Assembly: GCA_021234155.1 (NCBI GenBank)
Contig: JAJEKV010000035.1
Span: 10,292,407-10,356,406 of the forward strand
Direction: 5' to 3'
DNA: 64,000 bases
Origin: Isoetes taiwanensis
Lineage: Eukaryota > Streptophyta > Lycopodiopsida > Isoetales > Isoetaceae
The notes beneath the pieces are model-generated. The model was not told the DNA's origin, ran no database searches, and was given only the letters and a program-made list of their open reading frames with translations. The translations under genes were made by a program, and so were the position numbers. Of this stretch, positions 1 to 9,371 are shown piece after piece (the stretch's first letter is position 1; each line of letters begins with the position of its first letter).

Positions 1-31
1 AGTTAAGGTTTTTTACTATATTCTTCATGTT

Positions 32-377
32 GTCGTCGATTCGCGTAGCGAATCGGCATTCTTGCTCAAGACGAGCATGCATGCATTGCATGCGTCGCAT
101 GCATGCATCGCATGCGTTTTGGGCCGTTCGTCAGGTTGGGCGTTTGCTACTTATTGCGGAATTCTCTTCTCTCAGCAGTACCTTTTCTCTTTGAATTGTT
201 TCCAGGCAGGGGAGGGGCTTCTTCCTGCCTGGTTTGGCCAATTTGGCGTTGCTTTCCTGCTGTCTTTTCTGGCCTTTAGCCTTCATCCTGTGACCTTCGT
301 CCTCGATCCTAGTTTGTTAAGGAAGTCCTTTGGTATTCGGGCGCTTTGTTGGTTTCATGCGAGTCGCAGTGCAAGAA
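32..377 (+). mobile_element. Small nonautonomous element, short form (346 bp)
   Basis: It starts GTCGTCG followed by a palindrome (CGATTCGC-gta-GCGAATCG) and ends GCGAGTCGCAGTGCAAGAA, which contains a small TGCGA/TCGCA palindrome. It shares its first ~150 bp and last ~40 bp with the two longer copies but has a different middle. It abuts the next copy with one T between them. The short ORFs in it are not convincing. Confidence 0.75.
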
Positions 378-378
378 T

Positions 379-1074
379 GTCGTCGATTCGCGTAGCGAAT
401 CGGCATTCTTGCTCAAAGACGAGCATGCATGCATTGTATACGCCGTGATGCATGCATCGCATGCGTTTTGGCGCGTTCGTCGTTGGGCGTTTGCTACTTA
501 TTGCGGAATTCTTCATCGACGTTTCATCGGTGCTTCCTCTTCTCAGCAGTACCTTTTTTCTTTGAACCCACCCTCCCCCTTCTTTGTTTATTCTTTTTTT
601 TTGTACAAGTTCTCATTTATCATGTTTTTCCACCCGGTGGGTGATGCTTTTTTCCACCCACCGGGTGATGCTATTCTTTGGTATGTTTCTCGTTTGTTGT
701 TGGTGATGTGCGGTGCGGTGCTGGCGGCGCCATCCATTTTGACTTCTCCATGCGGGTTTTTGGGAGCGATTCTATGCCTTTACGTTTGTCTAAGCCCCTT
801 GTCGGCTTATCACTAGGGTTTTTCCTCGAAAACCCGAAGGGCGGGTTTTTTAATCCCGGTGATAAGCTTTCGGCAGGTACATCAGCCACTCATCTATTAG
901 CATTGTATTTGTTTTGGGGTCCAAGTGATATAATTGGATTTTCCCTTTATTTTTTGTGGATAGTTCGCATGTGTGCGGCTATCCACTGTCCACCATTGTA
1001 GAAATCTGCTGAGATGAATGAGAAGCCTATCTATCAGGCGCTTTGTTGGTTTCATGCGAGTCGCAGTGCAAGAA
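379..1074 (+). mobile_element. Small nonautonomous element, long form (696 bp)
   Basis: About 90% or more identical to 2,708-3,407, with the same ends. The interior holds alternating TGCATGCA runs (~423-470), a doubled CCACCCGGTGGGTGATGC motif (628-671) and a larger inverted repeat whose outer arms are GCTTATCAC and GTGATAAGC (808-867). Sites at 45,807/45,808 and 52,111/52,112 are the uninterrupted versions of this insertion point and show no target duplication longer than one T. Insertion at T-T with hairpins at both ends recalls Helitron2/Helentron-like or MITE elements. The class is inferred. Confidence 0.75.
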
Positions 1075-1659
1075 TCATAATTTGTTAGCAAATTTGCTGG
1101 TCCAAAGTCTCATAAAGTTATTTCTTGCTTCAGGCCTATGGAACTAAAACAACGTTACCCAACACCGTGTTTCCTTCAAAATTGATGTACCCGACATGTT
1201 GATATTGAAAACTTCCCGGCTAAGTTAATGGCAGGAAGCATCCTATCCCCACCATCAATCTTAACACCAGACATAAATAGTTTTTGAAAAATTAGGTTAA
1301 AAATTTTATAGAGAGCATTGCCTAAAGTGTGAACTCAAAATCAACAAAATTGGCATATAACATGTATGTGTGAATATAATGCCTTAGTGTGAGTACCAAT
1401 TTAACAGAATTGGTTATATTACAAGTTAACATGATGGATTAGGTGTGGACATAGACTAAACTTAATTCGTTATATTACCAGCTAACAGAACTGCATGTGT
1501 GAACCAACTGTAAATTTTTGCCTTTAAGTTTGGAGAATCGTCTCTCTTGGTTTAGCCAGGGATAGGCTATGAGAGGCTTGTGATGGGCTTTATACGAAAA
1601 GTGAGGCATCCAAGGTGAGAAATAATATATCCAATAAGTATTAATCATGATGGATGATG

Positions 1660-1880
1660 GCTCAAACATGCCACCTAGGCTCCAACATGCCACCTAGGCT
1701 CAAACATGCCACGTGGACTCCATAATGCCACGTGGGCTCCAACATACCAAGGTGGCTCAAACATGCCACCTAGGCTCAAAAATGCCAAGGTGGCTCCAAC
1801 AAGCCAACTAGGTTCCAACATGCTCAAACATGCCATGCGGGCTCTAACATGCCACCTATGCTCCAACTCGCCAAGGTGCC
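1660..1880 (+). repeat. 19-bp satellite, block 1
   Basis: About eleven monomers of 19 bp in two main forms, one with core GCCACCTAGGCTC and one with core GCCAAGGTGGCTC, joined by (A/C)AACAT. A CACGTG-containing form also occurs. It is the same family as the blocks at 46.4, 52.9 and 55-63 kb. The monomer has no stop codon in most frames, so ORFs across it are spurious. Confidence 0.95.
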
Positions 1881-2707
1881 AAGGTTAGAAGACACATTAC
1901 AAACAACACCACTTTTTTTCTATGTGTTATAATAATGTTTTTTTACATGTCCTTATTTAAGGAAAACAATAGTTAGTAGCATAAAAAACAATAGCACTTT
2001 TTGAAACTATATTGGAGGAAAAAATATCAGCACATAGAAAGATGGAAAACATTTGAAAACAACAACTATTTTAAAGTAATACATGTGGGTTTCTTGAATA
2101 TTATATATCCTTTTTTGGGAAAACAATATCAACTTAAAAAACTACAAGTAGAGAAGAAAAAAATAATACACATTGCAAAGGAAAAAAAGAATAGTCTTTT
2201 TGAGTTTTCCACATGTACTAGTATTGAAACTAATATTGTACTAATGTTGTAATTTAGCTTTTCATATGTGGTATTATCGAGACCTACGCATGTAATTCTG
2301 AAGATAAACAATGCATGATTCCACTAAAAAAATACACGTTGACAAACAAATCACAAAAACTATGTCAACTTTTTCTACGGGTGAAATTTTCTGCCAAAAG
2401 ACCACTGTAGGAAATTTCTACCAAAAAACCACTGTCTCTTTGTGCAAATCCGAATAAACAGGCCACGTGAACTTTTGGGGCCATTTTGGTGTTGTTTTCG
2501 GCATAAAACAGCACTTCCATACAACTAAAAAACAACTGTGGACCAAAAATCGGGGTCAGTGTGATGCCTTCACATGTCCATGACTAATGTTCGACATCGC
2601 CGGGCACATGTTTCTAGTTATTATTAATAATACAATCATTTGTAATAGAATCACCATATTATAATCACCAATGTTGTTAATAATACAATCATTAATCTTC
2701 TAATTAT
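1881..2707. other. AT-rich noncoding stretch
   Basis: A/T-rich with runs of A and T. I find no credible exon. A Helitron-like 3' end lies at 2,588-2,617. Confidence 0.6.
2588..2617 (+). mobile_element. Degenerate Helitron 3' end
   Basis: An imperfect hairpin (2,588-2,606) is followed by a short spacer and CTAG at 2,614-2,617, then T. Compared with the perfect hairpins at 25,485 and 43,034, the left arm reads TGTTCG where TGCCCG is expected. The 5' end was not found. Confidence 0.5.
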
Positions 2708-3407
2708 GTCGTCGATTCGCGTAGCGAATCGACATTCTTGCTCAAGACGAGCATGCATGCATTGCATGCGTCGCATGCATGCATCGCATGCGTTTTGGAC
2801 CGTTCTTTCGGTTGGGCGTTTGCTACTTATTGCGGAATTCTTCATCGACGTTTCATCGGCGCTTCCTCTTCTCTCAGCAGTACCTTATTCTCTTTGAACC
2901 CACCCTCCCCCTCTTTCTTTGTTTATTATATTTTGTACAAGTTCTGTTTTTCCACCCGGTGGGTGATGCTTTTTTTCCGCCCACTGGGTGATGCTATTCT
3001 CTGGTATGTTTCTCGTTTGTTGTGTTGGTGATGTGCAGGTACAGGTTGGCGAGCGCCATCCGTTTTGACTTCTCCATGCGGGGGTTTTTGGGAGCGATTC
3101 TATGCCTTACGTTTGTCTAAGCCCCTTGCGTCAGAGGCTTATCACTAGGGTTTTTCCTCGAAAACCCGAAAAGCGAGGTTTTTAATCCCGGTGATAAGCT
3201 TTCGGCAGGTACATCAGCCACTCATCTATTAGCATTGTATTTGTTTTTGGGGTCCAAATGATATAATTGGATTTTCCCTTTATTTTTCGTGGGTAGTTCG
3301 CATGTGTGCGGCTATCCACTGTCTACCATTGTAGAAATCTGCTGAGATGAATGAGAAGCCTATCTATCGGGCGCTTTGTTGGTTTCATGCGAGTCGCAGT
3401 GCAAGAA
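2708..3407 (+). mobile_element. Small nonautonomous element, long form, copy 3
   Basis: Full-length 700-bp copy of the element at 379-1,074, with the same GTCGTCG start and GCAAGAA end. It sits between ...AATTAT and TAACAC, again between T residues. The interior keeps the inverted repeat with GCTTATCAC/GTGATAAGC arms (3,138-3,199). Confidence 0.75.
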
Positions 3408-4119
3408 TAACACACCTATGCCAATTTCAAAAGTTATAGATGTACATTTTACAAGCTTTATCATACATTGTCGCGTTTTTAGTTCTATGAGAAGAACGAC
3501 TGTCCGAAATGATGCATTGCTAAGATCTGCGTCACACTTCTAACATTGTAGAAAAGCATTAACCTTGTACTTATACAATTGCTTTTTCTTTTTCTTTTCT
3601 TTTCTTTCTTTTTTGCTGCCTAGATATTTTGATTTTATTTTTTTAAGGTATTACATAAGTCTTTATGGTAAGAGTTTGGGCCAAAAATAAGTAAGGTTTG
3701 GCTTCTCATCTCCCACACTTATGTTCCTTCTTGAGTTCCAAGCATGGATTTCGTGGGCCAATTACGTGCCTTGATGCGTCCTATTATATACAAATCTATG
3801 GTTTGTGCATTTTAGCCCTTAACATTCGAACCACATGATTATAATCCAACTCTTTGTAGTATATCATGTTCATGGTGGGTTTTAGATTGTTCATGATGGG
3901 TTTTAGAATGCAAAAATACTGAACAAGAATGACTTGGTAAATATGCTTGAAGAACTATATGACTTATCCTATATGGATGACATGAGAGTCTAATTTGTGT
4001 AGATAAATGTCAAATGTAAAAACCAAAACAATTTGAATCGCTCTAACATCTCTATTCTCTAAGGTTTATTATATAACAATAAATAAAAGAACAAAACACT
4101 TCCATTACAAGAGTAAATC
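3408..4119. other. Noncoding interval
   Basis: A T-rich pyrimidine run near 3,580-3,620 is the only notable feature. There is no ORF with coding character and no recognisable element boundary. Confidence 0.5.
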
Positions 4120-4243
4120 ATTTAAACAATTATATTAATAAAAATAAAGTCTATATAAAACTCAAGGCAATTCAAAAACATAATGCTTGCCTTTGAATGA
4201 AGCTCTTTTTAATACAATTCCAATATTTTATGCCCGACTAAAA

Positions 4244-4271
4244 GCCCAGCAATGTTGGGCACGTTTTCTAG
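4244..4271 (+). mobile_element. Helitron 3' end
   Basis: The hairpin GCCCAGCAATGTTGGGC (4,244-4,260) is followed 7 nt later by CTAG (4,268-4,271) and then T, the classic Helitron 3' structure. It is repeated at 47,730-47,757. The element body is broken upstream, because the two copies diverge before 4,120. Confidence 0.75.
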
Positions 4272-4541
4272 TTATAATATAAAAGATTATTTTAAAGGTT
4301 GTGGGGGGCGGGGGTTGTGTGCGAGGGGCATCTATATATAAAGGGATGTGCCTTGTGTGAGAATAGCTATATTTTGATTTTCAAAAAGTAATGTTTTGGA
4401 TATTATTATTATTCAAAATCCCATAATGATCACATATTGCTACTTGATTATATACAGGTTTTCAACTTTTGTTAAAGAATGCTAGGTAGTGTCATTTTAC
4501 AAATCATTTATAGGTCCCAAATATTACAAGTTCCAACCTGC

Positions 4542-4573
4542 GCCCAGCAAGCAACACTGGCCACCTTAACTAG
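4542..4573 (+). mobile_element. Second Helitron 3' end (degenerate hairpin)
   Basis: The sequence GCCCAGCAAGCAACACTGG then ACCTTAACTAG ends at 4,573. The upstream words (ACAAGTTCCAA) match the copy at 43,020-43,061, so it is probably the same family with a damaged stem. The counterpart is 48,020-48,052, where the stem is lost. Confidence 0.55.
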
Positions 4574-4697
4574 TAAATATAACAAAAAATTTCTGATACA
4601 ATACACAATTGGTCTCCTTAGAGTACCTGGATTAGGGACTTGTATATAGAAGTAATTGCACTTATTTCGAAGTTACACCAAATCGACTCAATTCTAG

Positions 4698-6114
4698 TTA
4701 CACCAACAAATCCTCGATTGATGAAAATGACTCCTCGCCGGTGGTTAATATTTCTTCCTTGATAATCCAAAGTTCCTGGCATATCTCCTCAAAGGAAGGA
4801 CGTTGAGAGGGCTCTTGACTACAAGTACGGCGAATCAATTCGAGAAGTCTACTATTGGCCTCACCTTTAAGGAGAAGAATCTCAGAACAAATAATGCCGA
4901 AACTATACACATCTGCCTTCTTTGAGTAAGAACTCCCATAATTGTGACTTACTTCCTGGGCCTCCATGTATGATGTTGTCTGTGGCTTCTTTTTGGTGCC
5001 AAATTTGCTTTTCTTCAGCCAGTGAGTACTGTAATTGTGTTTCCCTTCTGAGGTCATGTGTTTTGTTTCTGCTTTCTTCTTGGTGTCTTTCAATATTCTT
5101 TTGCTCTTGTTGTTGTTGCTTTTGTTGTAAATATCATCATTGCACCTTGCTTCTGGGGCTAAGCACGTGTTATTCTGGATATGTGCTCGTTATTCACTCG
5201 GAGGACTCACTTTTACATAAACCAAAATAGGCAAGCTTAACCAAATAATGGTCATTACTTCTTCTTCTCACTAGGATATTCTGTGGTTTTAAGTCACAAT
5301 GGACTACATCATTTTTGTGCAGGTATAACATTCCTTTGGCTATTTGAAGCATAATATCAGTTATTTCTAACAAAGGCACTTCTATGGGCTTACCTATCAG
5401 GTCTGCTATATTCATGTCCATGAGCTCGAAAATTAGAAGCTTGTACATCTCTTGGTGGCACCAACCTAGCAATTTTAAGATGTGTGAGGAATCCAGAGCT
5501 TGTAATTTGGTTGTCACAGAGACGAACTCTTCGTCATAAAACGTCTTCACAGCCACGTGTAATCCTCTCCAATTTGCCTTCATCACTGCCTCATTACTTC
5601 CAGCGCCCAATATCTCTAGATCGTGGTATCTAATCTGTGGAAGAGGGCTGTACTGGGATGAAGAGCTTGAAAAAACATCTTTGAGGATTACCCTTGAAAG
5701 GTTCCAGTCAAGTTCCACTTTCTTCTCCAGATGGGTGATAAGACTAGAATTCTTGGAAAGGGGTGAAATTAGGCGTCTTAATAGCCTACTTATCATGTCT
5801 ATGTATCTTCTAAGATCATCACTAATCTCCACAAATTCTCCTTGATTGGCATCGTCTCAAGAACATTTTGGGACTTCTTTGATTACTCGTTAAGCTCCGG
5901 GGCCTTTGTAAAAGCGCAACTAGACACTCTCCCACTTTGCCTCTACTGCCAATTCAATTCCTCATCAAAATGAGGAGTGCATCGCGGAAAAATCTTGAAC
6001 CGCAAGAGCTGAAATAAGCTGGAGAGTGGAATATCTTGCATCATTTACATCTAATTGATTGATCTGCTTTGAGATATCTACGAAATTACGAATCCAAATA
6101 TTCGTAAAGGCCAT
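4698..6114 (-). pseudogene. Degenerate plant protein kinase (TKL/RLCK-like), copy 1
   Basis: The likely start is the ATG at 6,114 (MAFTNIWIRNF...). A helical N-terminal region follows with two or more frame breaks around 5,830-5,980. The kinase domain is open from 5,832 to 5,194. Visible motifs are a glycine loop altered to GAGSNEAV, the VAVK lysine, hinge residues LLIFELMDMN and catalytic loop HCDLKPQNIL. The metal-binding DFG is changed to YFG (KLAYFGLCKSE). An intron lies between about 5,194 and 5,080; the second part holds the activation-segment end (TSYMEAQE in place of the usual APE), KADVYSFGIICSEIL and a C-terminal lobe to the stop at 4,698. The HCD catalytic loop, YFG and mutated glycine loop suggest an inactive kinase or decaying copy. 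Subfamily is inferred. Confidence 0.85.
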
Positions 6115-6197
6115 TGATCTGTCATGGAGTGATCTCCTCTGAAATCGCGGTTCAACTTTGTTAATTTGCTTGAGTTACATATAAAAAATTCTGTCCA

Positions 6198-6726
6198 TGA
6201 ATAGTTCTTTAAGGTTTCCACGCTTGTGCGAAGTTTCCTTGCAATGTATAAGAACACCATATATCTGTACATCAACAGGACTCTATAAAAGAAATAAATG
6301 CAAATATCAAATGGTTTGAACATTGTATATGTGGGGTTAAAATTTTCCTTGTTATAACACGAGCTCGCAATACTACAAGCAACCAACAGTAATCGACAAG
6401 CAATCTCAATGTCATATACAATGTTCAAACCATTTATTTTTTGGCACAAAAGTCCTGTTGATGTATAGATAGTCCACTATGGTGTTGTTCCTATACATTG
6501 CAAGGAATCTTCGCACAAGCGTCACTTCTACAAAAATGACACAAAAGTGACATTTATGCTCCGCCTTTTTATGGAGCATAAATGTCACTTTTGTGTCATT
6601 TGGGGGGCACAAACGTCATAAATGGCACAAAAGTGATGTTTCTGCTCCGTAAAAAGGCGGAGCATAAATGTCACTTTTGTGCCATTTCTGCCTATTTTTG
6701 TAGTAGTGACTTTAAAGAACTATTCA
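6198..6726. repeat. Imperfect inverted repeat with a MITE in its right arm
   Basis: The left arm (6,198-6,331) is complementary to 6,413-6,522 plus 6,709-6,726 and the loop is about 80 bp. The right arm is split by the MITE at 6,523-6,708. The structure is kept in the second copy of the segment (about 49,690-50,218). A transcript would fold into a long hairpin just upstream of the kinase start. Confidence 0.75.
6523..6708. mobile_element. CACTA-like MITE (186 bp) made of two hairpins
   Basis: It starts CACTTCTACAAAAATG and ends with the complement of CACTACTACAAAAAT, a CACTA-type terminus. Inside are two palindromes side by side: a perfect one with arms of about 29 bp (6,534-6,602) and a second of about 31 bp with a few mismatches (6,618-6,690). 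No clear 3-bp target duplication is visible. Confidence 0.75.
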
Positions 6727-7016
6727 TCCTAAATAAAGAAACTTCTCCACGACGGGCAATTGCCCAAGTGCTGCCCTTCATTTGCCATACAGATTATATT
6801 TTTATTTGTTTTGACAAGCAAAAATCCCAAAAACAGACATGAATGTCGACAAATTCCAGCCCTGACCAGAAGGAATATATTGAGGAATACATGTTTTTTA
6901 GTGGCCCCGGCGGGCCAATTGGCCATACATTCACATTGTTCAAAAAGTAATTGGCCACATCAGAGTAGAGTAGGAATTGCATTCGCGCCATGAGCAAAGG
7001 GTGATGGCCAATTCAC

Positions 7017-7177
7017 AACACCAAATTATTAAATTCATTCCATAAGTGGCCAGTTTAGTATTTGCCAAGTCTTCATAAACATAGGGCATGGCCATTTGAC
7101 CAAATTATTAAATTCATTCTATAAGTGGCCAATTTATTATTTGCCAAGTCTTCATAACCATAGGACATGGCCATTTG
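7017..7177 (+). repeat. 79-bp tandem duplication
   Basis: Two copies of a 79-bp unit beginning CCAAATTATTAAATTC (7,020 and 7,099) differ at a few positions. The surrounding 6,880-7,290 is rich in the words GGCCATTTG and GGCCAATT. Copy 2 lies at about 50,511-50,662. Confidence 0.8.
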
Positions 7178-7368
7178 AAAATATTATCTGCACTAAAAAC
7201 CTGCTGGGGTGGCCATTTAAAGCATGGAAGAATTGTAAATATATAGGCTTGTGGCCATGGGCAATTGTAGGGGGGACACGATTTCACCACTTGTAGGGGT
7301 TAAATTTTTGTTATGTTTTAATAATATAGTATTTTTTCAAATTTTATTATACAATCTATATATTTTTA

Positions 7369-8340
7369 TTATATTGTATTTTTATACAATCTGTACCTGT
7401 GGTTGCTGTTGTGACCAGAATAGATATTAGGAGGGAGCTGCTTTGCAAGGCCAAGGATGCCAAAGGAAGATACAACATGGCAAAAGCGGGCACCTGCATG
7501 TGTGTTTATTGCGTCTTCCACACTATCTTCAAAGGGAAAGCAAGGAAATGCACAAACCTGAATCTTAAAACAGTCCATTAAGCTCAGGATTCAAAGCATC
7601 TCGATTTCTGTCTCTGCTACTGCTACTCTTTATTTTGCATAGTCTCATATTTTCTAAAGGGTTAAACTTCCCTTGAAAAAAGTTCTTTTTTGTACACTTA
7701 ACTATACTTAAATATAAATAGCCTTCAATCAAAAAAGAATTATGATATGCATAGTTATTCCTTTTTATGCTTTCTATATATAACGTGACTGAAAGACACG
7801 AAGATAAAATTTTACTACAGTTAGTAATGGATGCTGATGCAATGGATGCTTTGTTTTCCATGCAAAATAGTAACTCAGACATGGAATCCTCGAACATCTC
7901 ATCAGAGCAGCTAGAATTAACATCTCATGTTACAGGTCTGTTGATCAGATTAATTTCGCATTGCTAAAATGTATAGATTACTGTTCCATCAAAATCTCTT
8001 ACCATTGAAAGGGGAGACTCCTATCCATCAAGAAGTGCAGTTTGCTCATGGAGCCATCAATTTATGCTTATGCAGAGGACATGGGGTGTTTCAGGGGGAA
8101 GATTATGTTGGCTATAAAGTGCTTTAATGCACAACTATGGTGTTTTATCAAACGATGTTGTATTTCTGGCTCTCATAACAGTTTGTCATGCAGGCTTGGT
8201 TGGGCTTGGTTGTTGAAGATGGATGAATATCATGAATTAAGACCAAACGTATGTTATGTGATCTCCATGATCTCTTGGGGCACACAAGCTAATTTACAGT
8301 AAAAGATGTGCCTACGACCACAGTAAAGGTAGATATATAA
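7369..8340 (+). other. Unrecognised coding-like region
   Basis: Several open stretches on both strands are conserved with 50,884-51,860, for example a plus-strand piece at 7,767-7,967 containing DALFSMQNSNSDMESSNISS. I do not recognise the protein. In this copy the words after LLQLV are VMDADAMDALF and in copy 2 RHLPFADAMDALF. The region may be exons of a captured gene or chance ORFs in a duplicated segment. Confidence 0.3.
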
Positions 8341-8473
8341 CCCTTGCAGAATGCACTTTAATGTGGAGTTAGTCCTAATGCTTTGATCAGATTGTTATCT
8401 TCGATCTCTGTATGCTCCAGGATATATTCTCATGCTGAATATTTATGCGACGGCATAGTATAAAATACATTTT

Positions 8474-8731
8474 AACCATCATTCATTTAAATTGGATTTA
8501 TGTCTGTTCCAAAAGCACGCCACTTTTGCATACCCTTTTCTCACTATAGTGTTTTGTTGTGTGACATGCTGTTTTGCATTGTTGCAAATTTTTGCATTGT
8601 AGTAGTGGGTGGTTTAACATTTTCTTGTTTTAGTGAGAAGAATGTGGTGTTTGATTAGCATATGTAGTTAACAACACATCAATATACAGAGAACACTTTT
8701 TACATTGTATTCACTTGATATGAAGATTACA
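8474..8731. other. Spacer downstream of the HAD-domain gene
   Basis: The first ~30 bp (AACCATCATTCATTTAAATT...) are the reverse complement of 45,660-45,690, just before unit A copy 2. The rest is A/T-rich and probably 3' flank of the minus-strand gene that ends at 8,732. Confidence 0.5.
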
Positions 8732-9371
8732 TCATGGAGGAACTAGTCCTTTCTTTGTCAAATAACTCTCAAGATAGGGATCCATCTCCTTAGTCCGATC
8801 TAGTTCTGGATGCGTTTTGACAACATCTGATACTGTTTTACCAGAAGCCAAGCCACTCATGATGGACATGAATAGTACTAGAAACTCATCTGTTGAGTAA
8901 TCTTGTGGAGTATAAGTTGGTGGATTTAGAGCCTGACCTTGATTATAAAAGCACTTAAGAGCATCATCATCTACTATTATGATGTCCTCTTTCTTTTGAA
9001 TGCCAAGCTGATCCATCATAGTACCAAGATGTTTCACGAAGACCGGTTTGCCATCCGGATCTCTTGGATGTGGAAACTTTATACACTTACTTTGGTCCCA
9101 AATCGTCACAAAGTCTCGATTCATGCCTGGTAACACCCTAAGTACTTCATCAACATTTCTGCGTTCCATTGAGGACCAGATGGCAACTCGAAACAATCTG
9201 AACGCCTCATTCATCATATCTTCTAAGTGTGGACGAGGATAGATCCACTTAGTATTCGATTCTAGAGGGACTTGCTCGAAGTCATCCCTGTTAATAAGCT
9301 TCTTAGGAAACGTTTTACACAGGACACCATTCAGATCGAAGACAATGATTTTGTCACAAGCAGGTGGAGGC
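8732..9371 (-). CDS. Last exon: FCP1/SCP1-type HAD domain
   Basis: This exon encodes about 213 residues. Near its start it reads KIIVFDLNGVLC, where the DxDx(T/V) signature of FCP1-like phosphatases appears as D-L-N-G-V; the second acidic residue is asparagine. IYPRPHLEDMM, VAIWSSMERRNVDEVL and IIIVDDDALKCF follow in the order of HAD motifs II and III. Plant FCP1-like proteins with DLNG are known to me. In classical members the second Asp acts as general acid, so activity is uncertain. The acceptor at 9,372-9,373 joins ...DDER to PPPACDKII in frame. Confidence 0.85.

Larger units (their letters stand above)
1..1660. repeat. Unit A, copy 1 (left-truncated, interrupted)
   Basis: Positions 1-30 and 1,075-1,660 match 45,779-46,425 and 52,082-52,708 almost base for base. 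The three copies lead into 19-bp satellite DNA, directly in the first two and after a 0.2-kb unique piece in the third. This copy is interrupted at 30/31 by a tandem pair of small elements (32-1,074). It also lacks about 20 bp after 1,180 that the other two copies keep. I see no coding sequence in unit A. It may be the flank of an unrecognised mobile element or the edge of a segmental duplication. Confidence 0.85.
4120..8473. repeat. 4.35-kb segmental duplication, copy 1
   Basis: Collinear with 47,618-51,996. It holds two Helitron ends, a kinase, an inverted repeat with a MITE, a 79-bp tandem repeat and an unrecognised plus-strand coding region. The copies differ mainly by short substitutions and indels at CTG/CAG sites, plus a few larger changes such as an extra ~27 bp near 50,800 in copy 2. 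Both copies lie downstream of unit A and satellite DNA, so the duplicated block may have been larger. Confidence 0.95.

Noticed and set aside
62-816. Short plus-strand ORFs with MHALHASHACIACVL-type sequence
   Set aside because: They come from TGCATGCA repeats within the small nonautonomous element and recur only because the element recurs.
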